From: an uncultured Paraburkholderia sp.
GTDB lineage: Bacteria; Pseudomonadota; Gammaproteobacteria; Burkholderiales; Burkholderiaceae
DNA length: 6,435 nt
NCBI GenBank assembly: GCA_937917025.1
Contig: CALFSF010000329.1
Coordinates: 1-6,435 of the forward strand
Reading direction: 5' to 3'
The position numbers and the translations under genes are program-made. The notes below the pieces were generated by a model. It had not been told where the DNA came from, searched no databases, and saw nothing but the letters and a program-made list of their open reading frames with translations. Of this stretch, positions 1-5,501 are shown piece after piece (positions within the stretch are counted from its first letter, which is position 1; each line of letters starts with the position of its first letter).

Positions 1-149
1 GAGACAGCGTCGATGAACTGGTCTGCGCGATGAAGCCGCAGGTCTTCTTCAGCGGGGGTCAGTTTTATGTGGACTTCAGCGAAACCGCCGATGACGAAGT
101 CCGTGACCTGCTCGCCCGTGCACATCGCGACGCAAGCTGGAACGCCTGA
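1..149 (+). CDS. C-terminal fragment of an unrecognised protein
   Basis: An open frame enters from the left edge (first complete codon at position 3) and ends at a TGA at 147-149, giving the last 48 residues of a protein. The codons end mostly in G or C, as in the neighbouring real genes, which supports coding. The visible tail contains KPQVFFSGGQFYVDFSE followed by an acidic, probably helical end (DDEVRDLLARAHRDASWNA). There is no membrane segment and no motif I recognise, so I assign no function. It converges on galU with 13 nt between the stop codons. The start and most of the protein lie outside the window. Confidence 0.6.
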   Translation, partial: DSVDELVCAMKPQVFFSGGQFYVDFSETADDEVRDLLARAHRDASWNA

Positions 150-168
150 CGGCGCGATTGATTCAGGC
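144..168. repeat. Inverted repeat spanning the two convergent stop codons
   Basis: GCCTGA (144-149) and TCAGGC (163-168) form a 6-bp inverted repeat with a 13-nt loop. Each arm contains the stop codon of one of the two convergent genes. No T-tract follows on either strand, so it is at best a weak bidirectional terminator and may be chance. Confidence 0.25.
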
Positions 169-1056
169 AGCCTTCGCGGTGAGCGCGAGCGGCAGATAGT
201 TTTGCAGATACGCTTCGAAATCCGCTTTCACTTCGGGATGGCGTAGCGCGAATTCGACGGTCGCCTTCAGATAGCCGAGCTTGCTGCCGCAATCGAAACG
301 CGTGCCAAAATAGCGGTACGCCAGCACCTGCTCTTCCATCAGCAGCGACTGCAACGCATCGGTCAGCTGCAATTCGCCGCCCGCGTCCGGCTGCAATGCG
401 CGGATGTGATCGAAGATCGTCGGCATCAGCACGTAGCGGCCCACGACACCGAGGTTCGACGGCGCATTTTCAGGCGATGGCTTCTCGACGATTCCCGACA
501 GTTTGATGACGTCCTCTTCCCACTCGCGGCCCTCGACCACGCCGCAGGAGCGGCTCTTCTCACGCGCAATGGTTTCCACACCCACCACCGAGCTGTGATA
601 GTGATTGAACACGTTGACCAGTTGTTTCATCACGGGCTCGGTACTGTGCAGCAGATCGTCCGCGAGCATCACGGCGAAGGGGCTGTCGCCCACCAGCTTT
701 TCCGCGCACAGCACGGCGTGACCGAGGCCGAGCGCCGTCGCCTGGCGAATGTAGAAACAGTCGACGTTCGCGGGCTTGATGTTGCGCACGAGAGCGAGCA
801 GTTCTTCCTTGCCGCGAGCTTCGAGCTCGGCTTCGATTTCATATGACTTGTCGAAGTGGTCTTCAATGGCGCGCTTGCTGCGGCCCGTGACGAAGATCAT
901 CTCCGTGATGCCGGCCTCGATTGCTTCCTCCACCGCGTACTGGATCAAGGGCTTGTCGACGACCGGCAGCATTTCCTTCGGGCTCGCCTTGGTGGCAGGC
1001 AGAAAGCGCGTGCCGAGGCCCGCCACGGGAAACACGGCTTTGGTGACTTTCAGCAT
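163..1056 (-). CDS. galU: UTP-glucose-1-phosphate uridylyltransferase (GalU, BceT-like)
   Basis: This 297-residue cytoplasmic enzyme condenses UTP and glucose-1-phosphate to UDP-glucose and pyrophosphate, supplying UDP-glucose and through it UDP-glucuronate and UDP-galactose for polysaccharides. The nucleotidyltransferase signature GLGTRFLPATKASPKEMLP lies at residues 13-31 (conserved R17 and K27). ALGLGHAVLCAE is at 108-119, ADD at 132-134 is the likely metal/phosphate site, VEKP is at 190-193 and GELQLTDA at 227-234. The length matches bacterial GalU (about 290-300 aa). The ATG at 1054-1056 directly precedes the conserved N-terminus. A modest GAGAA (1064-1068) lies 7 nt upstream. It is transcribed alone here, convergent with the partial gene at 1-149. 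The upstream region has a 19-bp palindrome. The family is certain. The name bceT, used for the copy in the cepacian cluster, is inferred from the neighbours. Confidence 0.96.
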   Translation of the reverse strand: MLKVTKAVFPVAGLGTRFLPATKASPKEMLPVVDKPLIQYAVEEAIEAGITEMIFVTGRSKRAIEDHFDKSYEIEAELEARGKEELLALVRNIKPANVDCFYIRQATALGLGHAVLCAEKLVGDSPFAVMLADDLLHSTEPVMKQLVNVFNHYHSSVVGVETIAREKSRSCGVVEGREWEEDVIKLSGIVEKPSPENAPSNLGVVGRYVLMPTIFDHIRALQPDAGGELQLTDALQSLLMEEQVLAYRYFGTRFDCGSKLGYLKATVEFALRHPEVKADFEAYLQNYLPLALTAKAA

Positions 1057-1141
1057 GATCGGGTTCTCACATCGGTGGGATGACGGGCGGCGTGCGTTCC
1101 CTGAAAAGATTAGCGGAAAATAAATGGTCCTGAGTGCCTGA

Positions 1142-1160
1142 ATTGCGATTAAATCGCAAT
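1142..1160. promoter_or_regulatory. Perfect 19-bp palindrome upstream of galU, putative operator
   Basis: ATTGCGATT-A-AATCGCAAT is a perfect inverted repeat with 9-bp arms around a single central base. It lies 85 nt upstream of the galU start in an AT-rich stretch (about 1125-1210) of an otherwise GC-rich locus. Its size and symmetry fit a dimeric transcription-factor site. It is not followed by a T-tract and the loop is one base, so it is not a terminator. I cannot name the regulator. No convincing -35/-10 pair is visible on the galU strand. The nearest is ATGACA (1184-1189) with a poor -10 16-17 nt away. Confidence 0.45.
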
Positions 1161-1163
1161 ATG

Positions 1164-1195
1164 CATAATCAATAGTGACGGATTGTCATATTATG
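1164..1195. repeat. Imperfect dyad next to the galU palindrome
   Basis: CATAAT (1164-1169) pairs with ATTATG (1190-1195). Inside it are CAAT (1170-1173)/ATTG (1182-1185) and the overlapping TGAC (1176-1179)/GTCA (1185-1188). The arms are offset by a 4-nt bulge, so the symmetry is imperfect. It may be a second protein-binding site, or it may only reflect the local AT-richness. Confidence 0.22.
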
Positions 1196-1263
1196 AAATT
1201 CGAGTGGAAACTGTTACACGCGAATTGGACTGAGGGTGGAAGGATTTTCCGGTTCCGTCGAAG

Positions 1264-1294
1264 GCGCGCGATGTCTGGCGGGTAAAACGCGCGC
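1264..1294. repeat. GC-rich inverted repeat downstream of the small ORF
   Basis: GCGCGCG (1264-1270) and CGCGCGC (1288-1294) form 7-bp arms with a 17-nt loop, starting 15 nt past the stop codon of the small minus-strand ORF. A transcript of that ORF would fold it, but no U-tract follows, so terminator function is only possible. Alternating GC runs are common in this genome type. Confidence 0.25.
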
Positions 1295-1308
1295 AAGCGG
1301 ATTTCCGG

Positions 1309-1455
1309 TTACTCAGTCTCGTCCGATGGCGGCAACCTGTCGCCCTGATTCATCCGGATCCGGCTGATCGGCTCGTTCCGCAACGCCTCGCGGTACGCGG
1401 AAATCGCGACGAGGATCAGCAATACAGCGATACCTGCCAGCAGATGCATGTTCAT
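1309..1455 (-). CDS. Small single-helix membrane protein (48 aa), hypothetical
   Basis: A complete 48-codon ORF runs from ATG (1453-1455) to TAA (1309-1311). A strong Shine-Dalgarno GGGAG (1463-1467) sits 7 nt before the start. The protein has one hydrophobic helix (LLAGIAVLLILVAISAY, residues 5-21). A basic stretch follows (R22, R26, R32, R34), then an acidic tail ending DETE. The positive-inside rule predicts the short N-terminus outside and the tail in the cytoplasm. A second ATG at codon 3 is possible but worse spaced. I recognise no family. It is too short for a 60-codon ORF cut-off, which may be why it could be missed. It points the same way as galU (252 nt upstream) and away from the acyltransferase gene. 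It could be a polysaccharide-locus accessory protein, a general small membrane protein, or a type I toxin-like peptide. The sequence does not decide. Confidence 0.6.
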   Translation of the reverse strand: MNMHLLAGIAVLLILVAISAYREALRNEPISRIRMNQGDRLPPSDETE

Positions 1456-1462
1456 GGCGTGA

Positions 1463-1467
1463 CTCCC
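1463..1467 (-). promoter_or_regulatory. Shine-Dalgarno of the small membrane-protein ORF
   Basis: GGGAG on the minus strand, within TGAGGGAGTC, lies 7 nt before the ATG at 1455. Sequence and spacing are near ideal and are the main support for this small ORF being translated. Confidence 0.6.
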
Positions 1468-1504
1468 TCATTCCAGCAATCAGCCTTCAAACTAGCATGA
1501 CAAA

Positions 1505-1521
1505 ACGGATAAAAAATCCGT
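1505..1521. repeat. Short hairpin with A/T loop
   Basis: ACGGAT (1505-1510) and ATCCGT (1516-1521) are perfect 6-bp arms around AAAAA. On the minus strand it is followed by TTTTG, so it resembles a weak terminator in the direction of the small ORF. It would sit in that ORF's leader, or in its promoter. It could equally be an operator. Confidence 0.3.
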
Positions 1522-1564
1522 CCTCCAAAATCCCGTTTCTTTACAGTTCGGCCGTCGCCGGCGT

Positions 1565-1596
1565 GCCTTTTAATTACTTTTGAAAGGCGATTTTTT
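1565..1596 (+). terminator. Intrinsic terminator with no upstream + strand gene
   Basis: GCCTTTTAA (1565-1573) pairs with TTGAAAGGC (1580-1588), a 9-bp stem with one G-U pair and a 6-nt loop TTACTT. GA and then six T (1591-1596) follow. This is a canonical Rho-independent terminator on the + strand only. No credible + strand coding region ends before it: the preceding genes at 163-1455 are all on the minus strand. It lies 119 nt before the acyltransferase start. It therefore terminates either a small RNA, an attenuated acyltransferase leader, or antisense transcription. A weak possible promoter for such an RNA is TTCAAA (1486-1491) with GATAAA (1508-1513), 16 nt apart. Confidence 0.75.
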
Positions 1597-1610
1597 ATTC
1601 ATTTATTCAT
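1595..1610 (+). repeat. Tandem 8-bp repeat TTATTCAT x2
   Basis: TTATTCAT occurs twice back to back (1595-1602, 1603-1610), partly overlapping the T-tract of the terminator. It is the most AT-rich spot of the window and a natural place for the acyltransferase promoter, but no clear -35/-10 pair can be assigned. Confidence 0.4.
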
Positions 1611-1702
1611 TACCGCCGCGCATTACGATGCTCGTGCAGCCGGATGCGTCGATGACGCTTCTTCATCCACCCATCGGCACCCGCGTTCGCAAACGCATGA
1701 AC

Positions 1703-1708
1703 GAGGAA
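1703..1708 (+). promoter_or_regulatory. Shine-Dalgarno that sets the acyltransferase start
   Basis: GAGGAA lies 6 nt before the ATG at 1715. The other in-frame starts (TTG 1580, ATG 1628, 1652, 1697) have no comparable site, and the TTG lies inside the terminator stem. This decides the start. Confidence 0.75.
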
Positions 1709-1714
1709 TTCCGT

Positions 1715-2905
1715 ATGAGCGATCCGGCATTGAATGGCTCCGATGCATCGCTGCCATTCACATCCGTCTCACTGACTCCCCCTCGTGTCGAAAGCGTCGC
1801 GAGGGAGCACGTCGTCGACGCGATGCGAGGCTTCGCCGCCCTGCTCGTCGCCTACTTCCACTGCCGTCAGGTCACATGGGTCGGCATGGAGACGTTTCAC
1901 CGCACCGCAGGCAAGGTGCTCGATCTCAACACGATCGTCGCGTACCTGACGCTGCCGGTCGCATGGGGCTCGGCGGGCGTGCCGATTTTCTTCGTCATCA
2001 GCGGCTACTGCATTCATCGCAGCGGCGCGCGAAGACTGGCCACGAATCCGTCATACCAGCTCGATGCGGTGAATTTCTGGGCACGCCGTTTCGCGCGCAT
2101 TTATCCGGTGCTGCTGGCCGCGCTGCTGCTCACGTTCGCACTCGATTCGATCAGCTACCATCTGCCACCCGTGAGCCACAAGCTGAAAGACATCGGCCTT
2201 TCCGTGTTCCTCGTGAATCTTTTTTCGCTGCAGGGCGTCGCGGGCCGAACCTACGGTTCGAACGGCGCGCTCTGGACGCTCTCGCTCGAAGTCCAGTTCT
2301 ACGCCGTCTATCCGCTGCTGTTCGCGTTGCGCCGCCGGCTCGGCATGCGCTGGACCGTGGCGCTCGTCGCGGCGCTCAACGTCGTGTCGGCGTTCGTGCT
2401 GGAGCGCCACGACATGCAGTTTTTCACGTCGTACTGGCTCTCGTGGACGCTCGGCGTCTGGATCGCCGAAGCGAAAGCGCATGCGGGCAGCCGTGCGGGT
2501 CCGCGTTCGCGGTGGCTTTACGGCTGCGCGGCGGCGTTCATTCTTGCCGGCTGCGCTGCGTTCCACTTCGGGCAATACGCTGCGTTCCAGCTGTGGGCCG
2601 CCGGTTTCGCGTGCTATCTGCTGAAGGCGCTCGATCGACCCGATTCGAACGCGCCGCGTTTTCCGCTGCTGTCGCACCTCGGCGACTTCAGCTTTTCGCT
2701 TTACGTCGTCCACCTGCCGCTCTTCGTGTTGCTGTCGGCGCTGGTGTTTCATGCGTCGCGGCAGGTTGCGATCTGGCCTTCGTTCGCGTTCCTGCTGCTC
2801 GCCATTCCGTTCGCGTGGGTGTTCTACCGTCTGGTCGAACTGCCCGCGATGAAGTGGTCGGCGAGCCTCAAGCCCAGGGCAAAAGCGGCGGCCGTTCTGG
2901 TTTGA
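1715..2905 (+). CDS. bceS: Integral-membrane acyltransferase of family 3 (exopolysaccharide O-acylation, BceS-like)
   Basis: This 396-residue inner-membrane protein of the acyltransferase-3 family (PF01757; OatA/ExoZ/NolL type) probably transfers acetyl groups to exopolysaccharide sugars. The family blocks appear in order. VDAMRGFAALLVAYFH (34-49) holds the conserved R38 and H49. GVPIFFVISGY is at 88-98, FWARRFARIYP at 121-131, and NGALWTLSLEVQFYAVYP (183-200) contains E192. SLYVVHLP is at 328-335, and the closing RLVELP contains E375. About ten hydrophobic helices are visible. The first 30 residues are polar and not conserved in the family. The start at 1715 is chosen by its Shine-Dalgarno; in-frame starts further upstream would add up to 45 implausible residues. 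The gene stands alone on the + strand, facing the glycosyltransferase gene. The family is very sure. The substrate and the name bceS come from context. One of the other acyltransferases of such loci (BceO, BceU) is an alternative. Confidence 0.92.
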   Translation: MSDPALNGSDASLPFTSVSLTPPRVESVAREHVVDAMRGFAALLVAYFHCRQVTWVGMETFHRTAGKVLDLNTIVAYLTLPVAWGSAGVPIFFVISGYCIHRSGARRLATNPSYQLDAVNFWARRFARIYPVLLAALLLTFALDSISYHLPPVSHKLKDIGLSVFLVNLFSLQGVAGRTYGSNGALWTLSLEVQFYAVYPLLFALRRRLGMRWTVALVAALNVVSAFVLERHDMQFFTSYWLSWTLGVWIAEAKAHAGSRAGPRSRWLYGCAAAFILAGCAAFHFGQYAAFQLWAAGFACYLLKALDRPDSNAPRFPLLSHLGDFSFSLYVVHLPLFVLLSALVFHASRQVAIWPSFAFLLLAIPFAWVFYRLVELPAMKWSASLKPRAKAAAVLV

Positions 2906-2939
2906 GCAACCGCCATTTCCTGTTGTTTGCTGTTTTGTA

Positions 2940-2959
2940 CCGGCCGCTGACGCGGCCGG
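2940..2959. terminator. GC-rich hairpin between convergent genes, probable bidirectional terminator
   Basis: CCGGCCGC (2940-2947) and GCGGCCGG (2952-2959) form a perfect 8-bp, all-GC stem with the tetraloop TGAC. It sits in the 82-nt gap between the stops of the convergent acyltransferase and glycosyltransferase genes, where a shared terminator is expected. Neither side has a proper T-tract after the stem (CTTCAT on +, TACAAAA on -), so efficiency without other factors is doubtful. Confidence 0.5.
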
Positions 2960-2987
2960 CTTCATCTGGCCTGTCCGTCGCGCCGCC

Positions 2988-5501
2988 TTACGCGACGGCT
3001 GCCTTCCTCGGCTTTCCACGTTTCGCCGCCTGCCCTGCGACGTTCTTCAGAATGCGCTCGACGCCAGCGACATAGTTCGCGGTACCAAAGCGCTGCACCG
3101 CCGTGCGATGGCCGTTCGCGACGATCCGTTCGCGCAGCGCCACGTCCGTCTGGAGGTTCGCGAGCGTTCCGGCAAGCGCGTTTGCATCGCCCGGCTCGCA
3201 CAGCAATCCGTCGACACCGTCTTCGACGATTTCGAGCACGCCGCCCGCGCGCGCGGCGACCACCGGACGCAGCGCGAGCATGCCTTCGACGATCACGCGT
3301 CCAAACGGCTCCGGCGTGATCGATGTATGCGCGATGACATCCACCGCGCCCATGCAGGCCGCGACGTCGTGCTGGAAACCGAGGAAATGCACGCGCCCGG
3401 CAAGGCCGTTCGCTTCGACGAACGCGCGCAGGCCGGCTTCGTATTCATCCTCGCCGAAGAGCGCGGCGCCGACGAATACCGCATGCATGCGGGTATTGAG
3501 CACCATCGCTTCGAGCAGGACGTGCTGGCCCTTCCAGTGGGCGAGGCGGCTGAACGAGCCGACGAGAAACGCGTCCTGCGGCAAACCCAGCCGCGTGCGC
3601 AAGCTGTGTCGCGGCACACCGCGCAACGCATCGAACGGCGCCGCGGAAATGCCGTTGAACACGACGTCGATCCGCTTGCTGTCGAAGCCGGTCAGATCGG
3701 AAAACGCCTTTGCTGAAGCCTCCGAATTCGCGACCACATGCGCGAGCCCGAACTTCGCGCACCACTTGATGATCGCCAGCTGCTTGCGGCCAAAGTGCTG
3801 CGCGCTGACGATATCGCGCAGATGCCAGACCACCGGCCTGCGCGCGAGTCTGCCTGCCAGCGCACCGATCACCATCGCGCGCTGCGTGTTCGCGTAGATC
3901 ACGTCGGCCTCGCGCGCGCGCGCCGTCACGGCACGCACGAGCGACGCAAGACCCGTTAGCGCCGACCCCTTCGGCAGCTTGCCGCCCTGCTTGCGCACGT
4001 GGCGCAGCGCCCCGGCGTCCAGCACGTCGACCGCGACGCCCGCTTCGTCGAGCGCGGTGCGAAACGGACCATCGTCGAAGAGCGCGACGTGGATGCGCGC
4101 GCGCAGCGTCTTGACGACTTCGAGCAGCGACAGCTCGGCGCCGCCCAGCACGCCACTCTGATCGAGCGCGAGCACGCCGATGCTGCCGGCCTTGAGCGCG
4201 CCATCGGAAGGCGGCGCGAAATTGACCGCAGGCAGCGTTGCATTGCGTAGTGCCGGGACCTTGTCCTTGACGTGCGCGAAAAAGCGCTCGCGAAAGTAGC
4301 GTGCCGAAAACTGCTCGGCGTTCGCGCGGCAATCGGCGGGCGAAAAAAGTCCGATATTCCCGTCGAACTGCTCGACGGCCGCGATGATCGACGCAGTGCT
4401 CTGTTCGTCGAAGAACATGCCCGTGGGCCGGGTCTCATACAGGTCGCGCACCGTTTCGAGCGCGCCGCCCTTGCCGTACGCGATGACCGGCGTGCCGCAG
4501 GCCTGCGCCTCGACCACCGAGATGCCGAAGTCCTCCTCGGCGGCAAACACGAACGCCTTCGCGCGACGCATCTGGTCGTGCAGCACCGCGAACGGCTGGT
4601 ACCCCATGATCTCGACGTTCGGCGTCGCCTTCGCGCGGATCTTCTGCATGTCGGGGCCGTCGCCGATCACGACGAGACGCCGCGCGGGCATCTTTGCGAA
4701 CGCCTCGACGATCAGGTCGATCTTCTTGTACGGCACCATGCGCGAAGCGGTCAGATAAAAATCTTCCTTGTGTTCGTTGACGAGAAACGCGTCGACGTCG
4801 ACAGGCGGAAAGATGACTTGCGCGTCGCGCTGATAGACCTTCTTGATGCGCCGCGCGATAAACGCCGAATTGGCGACGAATTCGTCCACCGAATTCGACG
4901 TGCGGATATCCCAGTTGCGGATGTAGTGAAGAATCAGCCGTGCGATGACCGAACGCGGACCGTTGATCAGGTTCGACTGCTTCAGGTATTGATGCTGCAG
5001 ATCCCACGCATAGCGGATCGGCGAATGCACGTAGCTGATATGGACCTGATCGGGGCCCGTCAGCACGCCCTTCGCGACCGCGTGGCTGCTTGAAATCACG
5101 ACGTCGTAGGCGGACACGTCGAGCTGCTCGATCGCAAGCGGCATCAGCGGCAGCATCGCGCGGTACTTCGTGCGCGCGAGCGGCAGGTTCTGGATAAACG
5201 ACGTGGTGACCGGCTTGTTGCGGATGAACGAGCGGTCGTCGAGAAAGTCGACGAGGCTGAACAGGTCCGCATCCGGAAAGCACGCGATGATCTGTTCGAG
5301 CACGCGTTCGGCACCCGCGTAGGTGACGAGCCAGTCATGCACGATCGCGACGCGCACCGGCTTGCCCGAAGGGGGCGGGCGGCGCGCCGGCAGTGCCGGG
5401 CGCGGCGCGGGCAACAGCGCGCCGGGGATGCGCGTGGCGGGCGCGGCCGGTGCGTCGGGGTTCGCGCGCAGGACGGGTTCGTCAAGGACGTCGTGGTTCA
5501 T
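2988..5501 (-). CDS. bceR: Two-domain GT4-type glycosyltransferase (BceR-like)
   Basis: This 837-residue cytoplasmic or membrane-associated protein carries two complete GT-B glycosyltransferase units in tandem and probably adds two sugars to the lipid-linked exopolysaccharide repeat unit. The first 47 residues are Pro/Ala-rich and look disordered. Unit 1 spans about 48-415: VAIVHDWLVTYAGAERVLEQ (51-70), SRMVPYKKIDLIVEAF (253-268) and the retaining-type E-x7-E pair E323/E331. It resembles WbaZ-like mannosyltransferases. Unit 2 spans about 438-822: SGVLGGAELSLLEVV (449-463), SRLAHWKGQHVLLEAM (651-666) and E731/E739. Both units keep their key residues, so both may be active. The tail is basic. 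The ATG at 5501 is set by GAGGAA 6 nt upstream. The frame stays open upstream, but only as a shadow of the flippase gene. Start and flippase stop overlap as ATGA. The name bceR comes from the two-domain architecture and gene order; the donor sugars are unknown. Confidence 0.93.
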   Translation of the reverse strand: MNHDVLDEPVLRANPDAPAAPATRIPGALLPAPRPALPARRPPPSGKPVRVAIVHDWLVTYAGAERVLEQIIACFPDADLFSLVDFLDDRSFIRNKPVTTSFIQNLPLARTKYRAMLPLMPLAIEQLDVSAYDVVISSSHAVAKGVLTGPDQVHISYVHSPIRYAWDLQHQYLKQSNLINGPRSVIARLILHYIRNWDIRTSNSVDEFVANSAFIARRIKKVYQRDAQVIFPPVDVDAFLVNEHKEDFYLTASRMVPYKKIDLIVEAFAKMPARRLVVIGDGPDMQKIRAKATPNVEIMGYQPFAVLHDQMRRAKAFVFAAEEDFGISVVEAQACGTPVIAYGKGGALETVRDLYETRPTGMFFDEQSTASIIAAVEQFDGNIGLFSPADCRANAEQFSARYFRERFFAHVKDKVPALRNATLPAVNFAPPSDGALKAGSIGVLALDQSGVLGGAELSLLEVVKTLRARIHVALFDDGPFRTALDEAGVAVDVLDAGALRHVRKQGGKLPKGSALTGLASLVRAVTARAREADVIYANTQRAMVIGALAGRLARRPVVWHLRDIVSAQHFGRKQLAIIKWCAKFGLAHVVANSEASAKAFSDLTGFDSKRIDVVFNGISAAPFDALRGVPRHSLRTRLGLPQDAFLVGSFSRLAHWKGQHVLLEAMVLNTRMHAVFVGAALFGEDEYEAGLRAFVEANGLAGRVHFLGFQHDVAACMGAVDVIAHTSITPEPFGRVIVEGMLALRPVVAARAGGVLEIVEDGVDGLLCEPGDANALAGTLANLQTDVALRERIVANGHRTAVQRFGTANYVAGVERILKNVAGQAAKRGKPRKAAVA

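Larger units (their letters stand above)
1057..1308. other. galU upstream region without a gene
   Basis: No coding frame with a credible start and ribosome site is seen on either strand. The stretch holds the galU leader, the AT-rich block with the 19-bp palindrome and the imperfect dyad, and the GC-rich inverted repeat. There is also a near-repeat: GGATTTTCCGGTT at 1242-1254 and GGATTTCCGGTT at 1299-1310, the latter touching the small ORF's stop codon. Confidence 0.5.

Noticed and set aside
1443..1499. 18-codon + strand ORF in the intergenic region (ATG at 1444)
   Set aside because: It has no ribosome site, is very short, and is antisense to the start of the better supported small membrane-protein ORF.
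1580..1607. Promoter TTGAAA (1580-1585) / TTTATT (1602-1607) for the acyltransferase gene
   Set aside because: The match to the -10 consensus is poor and the -35 overlaps the terminator stem, so the call would rest on AT-richness alone.
1580..1714. N-terminal extension of the acyltransferase from a TTG at 1580, or from ATGs at 1628, 1652 or 1697
   Set aside because: None has a Shine-Dalgarno, the TTG lies inside the terminator stem, and the added residues match nothing in the family. The ATG at 1715 has GAGGAA at 6 nt.
2051..3019. 322-codon minus-strand frame over the acyltransferase gene
   Set aside because: It is antisense to a clearly identified membrane protein, has a charged low-complexity composition, and shows no ribosome site or motif.
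1876..3075. 399-codon + strand frame overlapping the acyltransferase gene
   Set aside because: It is an Arg/Ala/Pro-rich shadow of a GC-rich gene. The acyltransferase frame carries all the family motifs.
4272..5093. 273-codon + strand frame antisense to glycosyltransferase unit 1
   Set aside because: The opposite frame encodes the conserved GT-B motifs. This one has an antisense composition (rich in D, R, H) and no motif.
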